Shown one piece after another: positions 34,633-44,786 of a stretch of 64,000 nucleotides of DNA. The stretch comes from JAFGLZ01 sp964622545 (GTDB taxonomy: Bacteria > Planctomycetota > Phycisphaerae > UBA1845 > JAFGLZ01). Position numbers and translations under genes: made by a program. How positions within the stretch are numbered: position 1 is the stretch's first letter; every line of letters starts with the position of its first letter. Location of the stretch: NCBI GenBank assembly GCA_964622545.1, contig CAZUQM010000001.1, positions 124,001-188,000 of the forward strand. The letters run 5' to 3'. The notes under the pieces were generated by a model. It was not told the origin of the DNA. It ran no database searches and saw only the letters and a program-made list of their open reading frames with translations.

Positions 34633-36700
34633 GCCTTGCTCGGCGCACCCCACGCCGCGCCACCAAGCCGAGCACCCCCACCGCCAGCAACGGCAGGATC
34701 GGCGCCATCGACGAGCCGCACGTGAACGTGGCCGTGACGTCCTTGTCGGAGTCCATGACGACCGTCAGCGGGTTCGCGGATTCCTGGCCCGGCGGGACGT
34801 CGCCCGACCAGCCGCCGAAGCTTTTGCCCTGGATGGGTGTGGCAAGCAGCCGGACCTCGGAATCGGCCCGGTAGTAGCCGCACGGTTCGTTCGGGCTGCA
34901 CGCGACCTCACCCCACGTCTCATTCACGAGGGTCAGATCCAGGGCGAACCGACGGTGGCGCATGGCCAACCCCCACGACCCGACGGTCACCACCTGCCTC
35001 GGCCCGCTACCCCAGAGGGCGCAGAACCTATGGGCCGTCCCCATTTCCATCGCCGACCAGGCCGATCCGTCGTAGTGAAGCATCGTGCCGGCGTCGCCTG
35101 CGGCAAAGACGTCATCCGCGCCGGTGCCCCACACGCCGCGAAGCCGTTGGCTCGTGCCGCTGGTCATGGGCAGCCACTCGACGCCGTCGTAGTGGAGAAT
35201 GGTGCCGGCGTCGCCCACGGCGAAGGCGCTCTCGGGCGAGCCCGCCCAGACCGCATCGAGACAGACGGACGTCCCACTGCTCATGGGCAACCACTCCGCG
35301 CCGTTATAGTGCAAGATCGTTCCGCTCTTGCCGACGGCGAAGACGTCGCCCGGACCGGCGCCCCAGACGCCGTGCAGGTCGCGCGTGGTCCCGCTCGTCA
35401 TGGTGCTCCAGCTTGCGCCCTTGTAGTGAAGGATGGTGCCGGCATCACCCACGGCGAAGACATCGTCGGGCTGGTTGCCCCAGATGGCGAAGAGGTCGCG
35501 GGTCGTGCCGCTCGTCATGGGCAGCCACACGGTCCCGTCGAACCGGTGGATCGTGCCGCCGTCGCCCACGAGGAAGGCCTCGTGCGGGCCATGGACCCAG
35601 ACGCCCCAGAGAAACTCGGTGGTGCTGAGGACGACGGGCGACCACGTCGCGCCGTCGTAGTGTGCGGCCTTGCCGTTCCAACCCACCGCGAAGACGTCAT
35701 CCGGACCGCTACCGGAGACGGCCTCGTAGGGATCGATCGGCCCGCCGCTCATCTCCGTCCAGCTCGACCCGTCGGAGTGATAGATCGAGCCGAGGTCGCC
35801 GCCCACGAAGACGTCGTCCGGGCTCGTGCCCCCGGCGGCCACGAAGGTCCGCCCCGGCCCGGCCAACGAAGCGACCCAGCTCGACCCGTCGAAGCGCAAG
35901 ACCGTGCCGAACAGTCCGGCGGCGAAGACCTCGTCCGGACCCGCAGCCCAGAGGCAGTGGAGGTCGCGCGTCGTCCCGCTCGCCATGGGCGACCACGAGA
36001 CCCCGTCGTAGTGCAAGATGGTGCCGTCGTCGCCGACGGCAAGGACATCGCTCGGACCGCCACCCCAAACGTCCTTGAGCCAGGCCGTCGTCCCGCTCGC
36101 CATGGGTGACCACGTGACCCCGTCGTAATGCAGAATGGTGCCGTTCTTGCCGACGGCGAAGGCGTCGTCCGGACCGCTACACCAGACGCCCTCGAGCCAT
36201 TCGCCGGTGCCACTGACCATCGAGGTCCAGCTCGTCCCGTCGTAGTGATGGATCGCGCCGTAGTAGCCGACGGCGAAGACGTCGTCCGGACCGTTACCCC
36301 AAACGGACTTGAGGAAGTCGGTCGTGCCGCTCTCGATGGTCGTCCAGGTCTGGCCGTCGTAACGAGCGACCCAGCCGCTGCCGCCCACGGCGAAGACGTC
36401 GTCCGGTGCAGCGCCCCATAGATCAAACAGATAGTCGGTTGTCACGTCGGCGGCCATGGGCGACCAGCCGTTGCCGTCGTAGTGGAGGATCGTACCCGCG
36501 CCGGCTAGTGCAATGACGTCGTTCGGACCGCACGCCCAGATCGACATGACCATGTTGCCGGTCGGCCGCGGGTTCAGCCACTCCCATTCCAGTTCGCCGC
36601 TCACCGGCGATCCAGTCGCGTGCAACGCGACGATGATAGACAACACGGCCGCCACGCGCGACGTGTGGATGCGATGGCTACCAGTCGTCGAGATCGACAT
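34610..36700 (-). CDS. Exported 14-repeat beta-propeller protein
   Basis: A 696-residue surface protein. A signal peptide (about 1-35) is followed by 14 consecutive repeats of about 39 residues with the pattern VWGxGPDDVFAVGxxGTILHYDG and W(S/T)xMxSGT; the last repeat is partial. Fourteen units would make two seven-bladed propellers. A repeat of the FGGWSGDVPPG type (bacterial repeat domain) follows, then a C-terminal hydrophobic helix and a basic tail (VARRGVRRARP), like a sorting/anchor signal. AGGAGG lies about 9 bases before the ATG. It may bind ligands or surfaces. The 3' end overlaps the convergent decarboxylase by 23 bases. Confidence 0.82.
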   Translation of the reverse strand: MSISTTGSHRIHTSRVAAVLSIIVALHATGSPVSGELEWEWLNPRPTGNMVMSIWACGPNDVIALAGAGTILHYDGNGWSPMAADVTTDYLFDLWGAAPDDVFAVGGSGWVARYDGQTWTTIESGTTDFLKSVWGNGPDDVFAVGYYGAIHHYDGTSWTSMVSGTGEWLEGVWCSGPDDAFAVGKNGTILHYDGVTWSPMASGTTAWLKDVWGGGPSDVLAVGDDGTILHYDGVSWSPMASGTTRDLHCLWAAGPDEVFAAGLFGTVLRFDGSSWVASLAGPGRTFVAAGGTSPDDVFVGGDLGSIYHSDGSSWTEMSGGPIDPYEAVSGSGPDDVFAVGWNGKAAHYDGATWSPVVLSTTEFLWGVWVHGPHEAFLVGDGGTIHRFDGTVWLPMTSGTTRDLFAIWGNQPDDVFAVGDAGTILHYKGASWSTMTSGTTRDLHGVWGAGPGDVFAVGKSGTILHYNGAEWLPMSSGTSVCLDAVWAGSPESAFAVGDAGTILHYDGVEWLPMTSGTSQRLRGVWGTGADDVFAAGDAGTMLHYDGSAWSAMEMGTAHRFCALWGSGPRQVVTVGSWGLAMRHRRFALDLTLVNETWGEVACSPNEPCGYYRADSEVRLLATPIQGKSFGGWSGDVPPGQESANPLTVVMDSDKDVTATFTCGSSMAPILPLLAVGVLGLVARRGVRRARPTETYRS

Positions 36701-36869
36701 ACCCCATCCCTCCTCAGGTCATTGCAAGCCTTTCGCTTGGGGTGCGATCTCGCGTCGCCTCGCATGCCGTCTCAGCGCCTACACACGCCCATGCATGCCT
36801 AGAGGAATCCCAAACGGTTCGAACCCAAAGGATGGCAGCTTGTTGCGGTGTATGTCAAGTCGTCCGGGG

Positions 36870-39593
36870 CTACGGCGCCGAGATCGCCACGCGCCGCACG
36901 GCGAACCAGGGCCGTTCGTTGACGCCGCCGCCCGGGTCGAGGTTCCGCACGCCGAGTCGGTACACCCCTTTGCCGAGCAAGGCCTTCGGCAGGCTCAGCC
37001 GCAACTGACCGAACGCCTCATGAGCAGGCTCCGGCATGCCGGCGTAGATCACGTGGTCGTTGATGGCGATCCGAATCGGGACGGCGGCGTCTCCGTCCTT
37101 GCCGGCCAAGGTGGCGTAGTCCACGAGGAGAGTCGCCTCGCCTGCATTACGAGCCAACGCGTAGGCGACGGTCATGGTGTCCGCATCCGTGGCCTGGCCG
37201 TAGACCCAGTTGGTGTCCTTCGAGCCGAGGATGACCGCATCGGGACGGTGCTTACGCCCGCCGCCGACAAAGGCCTTGCCGGGAATCTCGATACGCCGGG
37301 AGTCCTTGACGAGCGTGGCTACAGGCTCGAGGGTCTTCGCAGCAGTCGGTTTCGGGCCGTACCGCTTCTTGAGGAAGTCGTAGACGCGGGTGAGTTGCGT
37401 CGCGGCCAGACCGTTGGCGAAGTTCGCATGCTCGCCGGCTGAGTGCGTCACGGCGGTCATGGCTTCGAGCCGTTCGGCCGCTCTCTGGAGATGTGTGAAC
37501 TCCCTGGCGGCTTCGGCCGGTCGGTCCTTCTGATGTAACATCACCGTGCGGACCATACGGTGGATGAAGTCCACCATGGCCTCGCCGTAGTCGAAGCGTT
37601 GCTCGTCCTCCAAGAGGCGCTTGCGTTCGGCATCGTCCTGGCAACGCATGAGGGCCTCGTCGATGGCGGCCCGAGCGGCTCGCATTTCGGCCACGATCTC
37701 GACGACGTCAAGGCCGTCATTCTTGTCTGGATGGTGCGGGAAGTACCGGAGATCTTCGCGCGGGAACAGCTCGGCGTCCTTCTTCTTGATCGCCGCGTGG
37801 AGCGCGCGTCGCAGACTGTATTCCCACGTGTAGTGCTTGAAGGCCTTCATATTGCTGCTGGCGGATTCGATGTGGTCGTAGAACCGGCGCGCGACCTCTG
37901 TTGTGGTCGGGTAGCGGCGTTGGAAGTACTCCTCAAGGAACGTGTCGACATCCGTGTCGACATCCCACAGCAGCGCGGCCATCAGCGACTGATTGAGCGC
38001 CCACGTGCCCCACAGCCGGACGGGCGTGTGCATGTAGTTGAAGTGCCGCGTGCCGTGGGCGTGATACCACGGGATGTCGACGGCCATGATCTGGGCGAAG
38101 ACCAGCGGCAGCGACGCGAACGAGCTGACGTTGTAGTACTCGCCGATCAGCATGTCGCCCTGGTAGGTGCGGTCGTCGCCGGCCGTCCACTGACGGTAGC
38201 GCTCGAGCAAGTGCCGGTTGACCTTGGTCGACTTCGGATCGGCGAAGGCGTGTGTGTACGTCCGCTCGATCGGGTAGAGCGCGATGAAGCAGTTGGTGAA
38301 GTCGAAGTCGTCGGGCAGCGGCTTGGTCGGCGGCGACAAGGTCTCGTGATAGGCCGCCGACGAGAGCTTGACCATGCGACCCAGCCGGCCGTCGCGATGC
38401 GCCCGGCGGATCTCCTTGTTGATCGCGTAGAGCGCCGCGAACATCCGGTCCGTCGGCGTGCCCTGTTGCTTGCACTTGTCGCACTGGCAGTAGTCGCCGT
38501 TGTCGAGCATCCAGAAGTTGAGGATGTCCACGTCCCGCCACCGTCCGTCGGCCAGCTCGCGGACGACGTTCTTGGCCAGCTCGGCCGTGGCGTCGGCGTT
38601 CGAGGTGCAGTAGTTGTCGCCGCCGTCGGTGCCGATCCGGCTCGACCGTTTGCCCCTTACCAGACCGTACCACTCGGGGTGGGCCTCGAAGGTCGTCAGT
38701 GTGCCGTCGTTATTGGCGTCGCCCTTGAAGGCAGGGCTCGGCTTGTACGGGTCTTCGGGCTTGGCCTCGTCGCCGTCGAACTTGGCGTGGTTGTAGGGAT
38801 ACTCGGCTTTGGGATTCAGGCAGATGTACTGAACGATGTGCCCGCCCTGGATGAACTGCAGGCCGAGCTTCCGCATGATGGGGACTTGCCCCTCCTCGGG
38901 CGTCCAGAGGTTCAGCCGGTTGCGGGCCATCCACAGGAAGAAGTCCTCGTCGGCGTCGACCATCCACGGCCAGAATCCGCGCGTGACGTAGTCGGGCCTC
39001 TCGACGATGTCCAGCTCGGCGGGCAGTGCGGACGGCTCCTCCGGACCGGTTGTGCCCAGCTCGCCCAGGCCGTGCCACCGCATGCCGAGCCGATACAGGT
39101 AGGCGTACGTGCCGTAGAGCGTACCGACGCGGTCGGCGCCCTCGATGACGGTGACGATGCGCCCACCCTTGCGTTCAGCCACGATGCGGAACGATTCCGG
39201 GGCGGCCATCTCGTCCGGCCGTGGGCGATCCTTGACGAGCTGTGTCAGGAGAGGATTGGACTTCCCGCTACCCAGCACGATCACGTGACCGTCCTTGGGC
39301 AGTAACGACGGTCCGGCCAGGCGCAGATCCTCGCCCGCCAGGTTGGTGCACGCGGGCAGGAACGCGCGGAGCTCGGTCGCCGCGAAGCACTCGGTGCAGA
39401 CCGTGTCGTCGACCCGATCGGCGTTTCGCCAGTCGACGCGGGCTTCGGCCGAGGCGGCCTGCTCGATCGACTCGAACGGACCGGGATCGGCGACGATGGT
39501 GCCCATCTCAGCCCGGGCGGCCGTGCCGGCAATCAGCCAGAATGCCACGAGCGGCACGAACGTGCGAACGTATTGCGGTACGGTTTGGATCAT
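36870..39593 (-). CDS. Exported DUF4838 protein with EF-hand loop (paralog 2)
   Basis: A 907-residue paralog of the protein at 27611-30322, with the same layout: signal peptide, glucuronidase-like N-terminal domain (CTECFAATELRAFL), DUF4838 barrel (CQCDKCKQQGTPTDR, IGEYYNVSSF), and a beta-rich C terminus. The same EF-hand loop is present at 292-303 (DANNDGTLTTFE). GGAGAC precedes ATG 39593. The two paralogs differ clearly in sequence, so they probably act on different linkages or glycans. The 14-repeat protein gene lies downstream in the same direction after 169 bases. Confidence 0.86.
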   Translation of the reverse strand: MIQTVPQYVRTFVPLVAFWLIAGTAARAEMGTIVADPGPFESIEQAASAEARVDWRNADRVDDTVCTECFAATELRAFLPACTNLAGEDLRLAGPSLLPKDGHVIVLGSGKSNPLLTQLVKDRPRPDEMAAPESFRIVAERKGGRIVTVIEGADRVGTLYGTYAYLYRLGMRWHGLGELGTTGPEEPSALPAELDIVERPDYVTRGFWPWMVDADEDFFLWMARNRLNLWTPEEGQVPIMRKLGLQFIQGGHIVQYICLNPKAEYPYNHAKFDGDEAKPEDPYKPSPAFKGDANNDGTLTTFEAHPEWYGLVRGKRSSRIGTDGGDNYCTSNADATAELAKNVVRELADGRWRDVDILNFWMLDNGDYCQCDKCKQQGTPTDRMFAALYAINKEIRRAHRDGRLGRMVKLSSAAYHETLSPPTKPLPDDFDFTNCFIALYPIERTYTHAFADPKSTKVNRHLLERYRQWTAGDDRTYQGDMLIGEYYNVSSFASLPLVFAQIMAVDIPWYHAHGTRHFNYMHTPVRLWGTWALNQSLMAALLWDVDTDVDTFLEEYFQRRYPTTTEVARRFYDHIESASSNMKAFKHYTWEYSLRRALHAAIKKKDAELFPREDLRYFPHHPDKNDGLDVVEIVAEMRAARAAIDEALMRCQDDAERKRLLEDEQRFDYGEAMVDFIHRMVRTVMLHQKDRPAEAAREFTHLQRAAERLEAMTAVTHSAGEHANFANGLAATQLTRVYDFLKKRYGPKPTAAKTLEPVATLVKDSRRIEIPGKAFVGGGRKHRPDAVILGSKDTNWVYGQATDADTMTVAYALARNAGEATLLVDYATLAGKDGDAAVPIRIAINDHVIYAGMPEPAHEAFGQLRLSLPKALLGKGVYRLGVRNLDPGGGVNERPWFAVRRVAISAP

Positions 39594-39856
39594 GCTGTCG
39601 GTCTCCGCTTGCTGGTACCTCGAACTCGGCCCTTCTGACGGAAGGGTCAGTGTACGCCAACCGGCCCGCTCGTCGATAGGCCCCTTCTGGACGTCACGCG
39701 ATGCGGTCCGTACAATGCTCGATTCCGTGGGGGCCGGGCGGGACGCCCTGGCCGTGTGCGGGCCCGTCGGCGACCGGCGGGGTTGTCAGGACTGGGTATC
39801 GAGAGGGCTCCGGCCGTAGACTTCGCGGCCGATGACGCAAGGCGAGGAGATGTCGG

Positions 39857-40957
39857 ATGGCAACGCTGAAGGTCAGATCATCGGATGAGTGTCTGTGGGA
39901 TTGCGTCTCGCTCGGCGAGATCATGTTGAGGCTCGACCCGGGCGACACCCGCGTTCGGACGGCTCGCGACTTCAAGGTCTGGGAGGGCGGCGGCGAATAC
40001 AACGTCACGCGGGGCCTGCGCAAGTGCTTCGGCATGCATACGGCCGTCGTGACCGCGATCGTCGACAACGAGATCGGCCACCTGCTCGAGGACTTCATGC
40101 TCCAGGGCGGCGTGGACCTGCGCTACGTCAACTGGATCCCCTTCGACGGCATCGGCAAGGCGGCGCGCGTCGGCCTGAACTTCACCGAGAAGGGCTACGG
40201 CGTGCGGGCGGCCAAGGGCTGCGTCGACCGGGCTCACTCGGCCGCGTCGCAGATGAAGCCCGGCGATGTCGACTGGAACCAGATCTTCGCCAAGGACGGT
40301 GCCCGGTGGCTGCACACCGGCGGCATCTTCGCGGCCCTGTCCGAGGGCACACAGCAGCTCGTCATCGAGGCCATGAAGGCCGCCAAGGACAACGGCACCA
40401 TCGTCAGCTACGACCTGAACTACCGCCCGAGCCTGTGGCAGTCGCAGGGCGGGCCCGAGCGGGCCAAGGAGGTCAACCGCGAGATCGCCAAATACGTCGA
40501 CGTCATGCTCGGCAACGAGGAGGACTTCACCGCCGCCCTCGGCTTCGAGGTGCCCGGCGTCGACAAGCACCTCTCGAAGCTCGACCCGACCAACTTCAAG
40601 ACGATGATCAAGGAGGTCGTCGAGGCGTACCCGAACTTCGCGGCCGTGGCGACCACGCTCCGAAACGCCAAGACCGCGACCGTCAACGACTGGGGCGCCA
40701 TCCTCTACTACGACGGCGAGTTCTACCAGGCCATCGAGCGACCCGACCTGGAAATCTACGACCGTGTCGGCGGCGGCGACAGCTTCGCCTCCGGCCTGGT
40801 CTACGGCTTCCTGATGGGCAAGACCCCCGAAGAGACCGTCAACTACGGCGCCGCCCACGGCGCGCTGGCCATGACCACGCCGGGCGACACGTCGATGGCC
40901 ACGCTGGACATGGTCGAGAAGATCATGGCCGGTGGCGGGGCACGCGTGGATCGGTAG
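39857..40957 (+). CDS. PfkB-family sugar kinase (2-keto-3-deoxygluconate kinase type)
   Basis: A 366-residue ribokinase-fold enzyme. SLGEIMLRLDPGD and EGGGEYNVTRGLRKCFG are the sugar-binding N-terminal motifs, and the C-terminal signature DRVGGGDSFASG includes the catalytic base Asp308. Its best match by pattern is the KDG kinase group, which phosphorylates 2-keto-3-deoxygluconate from uronic acid breakdown. Fructokinase activity is also possible. GAGGAG sits 7 bases before ATG 39857. It lies between DUF4838 and lyase genes, which fits catabolism of uronate-containing polysaccharides. Its 3' end overlaps the convergent HzsA-related gene by 35 bases. Confidence 0.85.
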   Translation: MATLKVRSSDECLWDCVSLGEIMLRLDPGDTRVRTARDFKVWEGGGEYNVTRGLRKCFGMHTAVVTAIVDNEIGHLLEDFMLQGGVDLRYVNWIPFDGIGKAARVGLNFTEKGYGVRAAKGCVDRAHSAASQMKPGDVDWNQIFAKDGARWLHTGGIFAALSEGTQQLVIEAMKAAKDNGTIVSYDLNYRPSLWQSQGGPERAKEVNREIAKYVDVMLGNEEDFTAALGFEVPGVDKHLSKLDPTNFKTMIKEVVEAYPNFAAVATTLRNAKTATVNDWGAILYYDGEFYQAIERPDLEIYDRVGGGDSFASGLVYGFLMGKTPEETVNYGAAHGALAMTTPGDTSMATLDMVEKIMAGGGARVDR

Positions 40958-43900
40958 CGGCTCTATGGATGCGGCGGCCTGACGCCGCTTTGGCCGTTGC
41001 ACGGGACGATCGTTTCTTCGGCTCGTACCAGAACGACCGCCAGTAGGCCCGATCGGTCTCGTAGGGATCGACCGGATCGCTAGGCTTGAGATCCTTCGGC
41101 AGGATGCCGTACCGCTGCATCTGATAGAGATAGTAGTCGTTCGGGCGGAAGCCCGGCATGTCGAAGCGCTTCTCGTGCGCGAGCTTGTCACGCGCCGTCT
41201 GGATCGCACCGAGCATCGTGCGGTAGTCGGCATCGTCGGTCGAGCCGAAGACCTCGCCCTTGCACAATCCCAACCCGCCGGCCTGCTTGGACAGCGGAGC
41301 CCTCAAGAGGATCGACTTCGTCGGCCGACTCAGGTTGCACAGCGATTGGGGAGGCCTGGTGTTGCCCATCTTGTAGTAGCCGATTCTCGCACGAATCTGT
41401 TGCAGGTCGAGGAAGGTGTGCACCAGCGGGACGGCCGGGCCTGGCTCGCCGAAACGGAAATACGGATGCTTGCCGATCCGCCGCTTCGGTGGCTTATGGG
41501 CATGGCACTCCCCGCAACGACGCACGATCGTCTCGACGGGGAACTCCACCGGACACATGCCCGAGCCCAGCGCCGCGTACGTCCCCGCATACGGTGCGCT
41601 CGAGTCGATCCATAACCGCACTGTCTTGATCTCCAGCTCCGAGGCTCGCACGTCGTGATGCCCGCCCTCGAGCCGATCGAGCAGCCGGCTGGCCGCGCTG
41701 CCGGTGGTGCGCGGCGGGCGGTTGCCATAGTGCTCGTTCCGCCCGTCCGCGATCAGCTCATGGCGCAGCAACGTCCAGTAGCTCTGACAAAACAGCGGCG
41801 TGTGATCGCCGCACAGGTCGACGCGGCCCTCGAACCGGTCGGGGTTGTGGCATCGCACGCAGTGCTTGTCGAGAATCGGTTGGATGTCGCGCGGGAAGTC
41901 GAGCACGTCCGGCACGTCGGGTATCGGCCGGATCGCATCGGGCTTGCGCCGGAACGCGGCCAGGTCCGTCATGGTCGTCGCCGGCGGCAGCAACCGCCGC
42001 TCGTGACAGCCCACGCAGCCGGTGACCTCGCCGGGCTGGACCGTCAGGAAGCTGTGCATCCGCTTGACCGAGCGATGGTTCTTGTCCAGCGCGACGAAGA
42101 ACAGCGACCGCATCGCCGGCACGTCCATATAGGCCGAGCCGTCCGGCTCGACCGGCACCATGCCCAGCACCCGCGCGAGCGTGAACGTCCCGCCCGCCGT
42201 GATCGGCCACATCCCGCCCGAGAAGCTCACCGGCTCGGGAAGCTGCTCGAGCACGAGCAGCGACGTGATCTCGCCCCGCTTGACGCCCTCCATGTTGCGG
42301 CCTTCGTAGACGTCCGCCAGAATCAACCGTCCGGTCGGCTGCGACAGATCGACCCGCGGCGGCATTACCGGCTCGCGCGACCGTGCCCGCAGCGGACGCG
42401 GTTCGTGCGGCATCACCCGCTCGAGGTTCGACGGCACCTCGTAGATCGTCTCGGTTCGACCACGACCGTCCATCACACGGATCGCGCGCTCCACCGCGAC
42501 CAAGAAGCAGTCTTCGCCGACGGCGTACGGGTCCCGAAAGATCGGCCCGCCACGGCTGATCCGCCGCGCGGCCGACAGATCGTCCGGGCCGGTGGCCAGG
42601 TCGACATCGGTCACGTAGCCGGCGTGTTCGGGCCGTCCGTGGCCGGGCGAAAAGCTCGCGATCAACCGCGTCGTGCCCGGAATCGGCTTGGCGTCGAGCA
42701 TCGCGTAGCCCGGATGCTGGTTGCCGTAGAGCACCATCTGGGCGGTTCCGTCGGGGTTGGTCGTCCACAGGTGGTGAAAGTGTGACTGGCTGCGGTCGAC
42801 GTACTCCCACCGCATGTAGGCCACGCGGCCGTCGGGCAACACCCACGGCGTGTTGTCGTGCTCGATGTTCGTCGAGATCATCCGCAGGCCACTGCCGTCG
42901 GCCTCGCAGCGGTAGAGCGTCGCGACGGGCGTGATCCAACAGTTCACGTACCGCTTGCAGCGATCGGAGCAGAACATGATCCCGCCGTCGGGCAGGTAGA
43001 CAGGTTCGATGTCGTTGTGCGGTCCGTCGGTGAGCTGCCTCAGGCCCGTGCCGTCGACGCCGATCTCGTACAGGTGGAAGTACGGCTGGCCGGCCCGGCG
43101 GTACGAGAACAGGATCCTGCCGCCGTCGTAGTGCACGTGCGGATCACGAACGCTGCCCTGGCGGTCGTCCAGCAAGACGGTCACCTTGCGGGTCCGCAGG
43201 TCGAGCTTGCACAGCCGCCCACCCGCCTTGTAGATCGGCGGCAGCTTCACGCCGCCCGGAGCGCGCTGCGGCGGATATTCGCGACGGGGGCTCGCATACC
43301 ACCCGAAGTTCGCGTACCAGTGATCCGTGCCCGGCTCGCGCTCGGCGAAGACGATCTCGTCGATGTCCGCCAGCGGGCCCTCGAGCATCGTGGCCAGGAT
43401 CTTCGGGCGGACGACGACGCTCCGAGGCGGCGCCTTGGCCAGCACGTTCGGCGGCTCCGGCCGCGGCAGACCGACGATGCAGATCGGATCGACCGCCGCG
43501 CCGCCCGCGGCGGCGTCCTGGAAGAACAACCCCTCGACCCGCTCGCCCTCGCGATAGCCCAGGTCGGACAGGTCGATCGCCACGCCCAGGGCCTTGAAGC
43601 CCGGAATCCCCCCGCCCGTGACGGTGCCAGCTCCTTCCAGCTCCGACAGCGACTGCGGTGGTCTATGGACCCGGACCGAGCTGAACGCGTCCAGGTCCTG
43701 CGCCTTGGCGTGCTCGAACGTGATGTCGTACTCGGTGATCGTGATCGACCGCAGCCCCTCGCGCCAGGCGAGTGGGCTTACGTGCACCGGATCACCGGCC
43801 AGCGGACTCGCCTGCCTTCGCTGCAGCTCGAACAACACGACGTCGTCGCCGGGCAGGTTCACCACGGGCCCGGCGAACCGGACGCCCAACCCGGGCGTGG

Positions 43901-44267
43901 CCGACGGGCCCGACATGACGGGCGAGGCCTCCAGCGGCTCGCCGGCCTGTCCGGGGTTGATCAGGCCCGAGTTGAGCACGATGTCCAGCAGGTCGCAGCG
44001 CCGGCCGCTCTTCGGCACAGACGAGCCCGACGGCACGACCAGCACGCCGTCCTGGTCCGACTTGAAGTGGATCGCGCGGGCGGCGATGAGCTTGGCCGCG
44101 TCGATGACGACGGTGCCGGAGCCCCGCGCCACGGTCACGCTGGTCAGGACCGTCTGCCCGTCCGTACGCTTGGTCGTGTAGCTGGTGAGCTCGGCGTTGG
44201 CGGGCGCCATGAGCCGCCACGTCATCGCGAAAGAGATGGCAAAGATCCAGCGTTGTCGCCCCATCAC
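40923..44267 (-). CDS. HzsA-related multiheme PD40-propeller protein
   Basis: A 1114-residue exported protein (signal peptide near 1-25). The middle contains TolB/PD40-like propeller repeats (for example GRILFSYRRAGQPYFHLYEI and GGIMFCSDRC). Three CxxCH haem c motifs follow: CVGCH at 751, CVRCH at 803 and CGECH at 918. The domain order matches the planctomycete family named after the hydrazine synthase alpha subunit. There are no hydrazine synthase beta/gamma genes, so this is not evidence of anammox. It is probably a periplasmic redox or binding protein of unknown role. The 3' end overlaps the convergent kinase gene by 35 bases. Confidence 0.8.
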   Translation of the reverse strand: MMGRQRWIFAISFAMTWRLMAPANAELTSYTTKRTDGQTVLTSVTVARGSGTVVIDAAKLIAARAIHFKSDQDGVLVVPSGSSVPKSGRRCDLLDIVLNSGLINPGQAGEPLEASPVMSGPSATPGLGVRFAGPVVNLPGDDVVLFELQRRQASPLAGDPVHVSPLAWREGLRSITITEYDITFEHAKAQDLDAFSSVRVHRPPQSLSELEGAGTVTGGGIPGFKALGVAIDLSDLGYREGERVEGLFFQDAAAGGAAVDPICIVGLPRPEPPNVLAKAPPRSVVVRPKILATMLEGPLADIDEIVFAEREPGTDHWYANFGWYASPRREYPPQRAPGGVKLPPIYKAGGRLCKLDLRTRKVTVLLDDRQGSVRDPHVHYDGGRILFSYRRAGQPYFHLYEIGVDGTGLRQLTDGPHNDIEPVYLPDGGIMFCSDRCKRYVNCWITPVATLYRCEADGSGLRMISTNIEHDNTPWVLPDGRVAYMRWEYVDRSQSHFHHLWTTNPDGTAQMVLYGNQHPGYAMLDAKPIPGTTRLIASFSPGHGRPEHAGYVTDVDLATGPDDLSAARRISRGGPIFRDPYAVGEDCFLVAVERAIRVMDGRGRTETIYEVPSNLERVMPHEPRPLRARSREPVMPPRVDLSQPTGRLILADVYEGRNMEGVKRGEITSLLVLEQLPEPVSFSGGMWPITAGGTFTLARVLGMVPVEPDGSAYMDVPAMRSLFFVALDKNHRSVKRMHSFLTVQPGEVTGCVGCHERRLLPPATTMTDLAAFRRKPDAIRPIPDVPDVLDFPRDIQPILDKHCVRCHNPDRFEGRVDLCGDHTPLFCQSYWTLLRHELIADGRNEHYGNRPPRTTGSAASRLLDRLEGGHHDVRASELEIKTVRLWIDSSAPYAGTYAALGSGMCPVEFPVETIVRRCGECHAHKPPKRRIGKHPYFRFGEPGPAVPLVHTFLDLQQIRARIGYYKMGNTRPPQSLCNLSRPTKSILLRAPLSKQAGGLGLCKGEVFGSTDDADYRTMLGAIQTARDKLAHEKRFDMPGFRPNDYYLYQMQRYGILPKDLKPSDPVDPYETDRAYWRSFWYEPKKRSSRATAKAASGRRIHRAATDPRVPRHRP

Positions 44268-44309
44268 CTCAGCACCCTGTCGTCAGAAATCGGTTGTCCG
44301 CCGCGCGCC

Positions 44310-44786
44310 TCAGCCGCCGCGAGCCCGCTCGGCCACGGCCGCCGGCACCATCAGCGCCACCACGAGCTGGGCTATGAAGACCGTTACCACCGCGGGTAGT
44401 GCCGTGCCGGAAACCACGAAAGCCGTCGCGAGTCGCCCCACCAGGACGAGTATCCATACCACCCCGAGCGCGATCAGCAGCCGCGAGCGAACCGTCCTCG
44501 GCCCGATCAGCCAAAGGCCAACGGCCCCGATCACCATGAACCCCGTCAGGCCGATGTAGCCGTTGCGCCAGGCGGCCGCCTGTGGGACGCCGAAGGCCGT
44601 CCGTTCGGCCGTGGCCAGCGCGACGACCGTCACGACCTCGAGCGCGACGAACAGCGCGAGCCCCACGCGGTAGTCGCCTGAGAGCGGGCCGATCTCGCGT
44701 GGCGGGGCGCTCGGGACCGCACCGGCTGTCTTATCCCTGGCCGCCCTGTCACGCTTCGAGGGTTTGCTCTGTCGACGTCGGGCCAT
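44310..44786 (-). CDS. Small four-helix membrane protein
   Basis: A 158-residue protein with a basic, Lys/Arg-rich N terminus (MARRRQSKPSKRDRAAR) and four predicted membrane helices. I do not recognise a family. I chose ATG 44786 because GGAAGG is placed about 8 bases upstream; a longer frame to 44957 lacks such a site. The HzsA-related gene starts 42 bases downstream in the same direction, so the two could be co-transcribed. Confidence 0.6.
   Translation of the reverse strand: MARRRQSKPSKRDRAARDKTAGAVPSAPPREIGPLSGDYRVGLALFVALEVVTVVALATAERTAFGVPQAAAWRNGYIGLTGFMVIGAVGLWLIGPRTVRSRLLIALGVVWILVLVGRLATAFVVSGTALPAVVTVFIAQLVVALMVPAAVAERARGG

Noticed and set aside
36816..36826. GGTTCGAACCC resembling a tRNA T-loop
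   Set aside because: The flanking bases do not form a T-stem, and no acceptor or anticodon stem can be built.
37560..39305. 581-codon open frame on the plus strand
   Set aside because: It is antisense to the second DUF4838 gene, whose domains are clear; the plus frame has none.
40923..44267. HzsA-related gene as evidence of anammox metabolism
   Set aside because: The family is widespread in planctomycetes that do not perform anammox, and no partner genes are present here.
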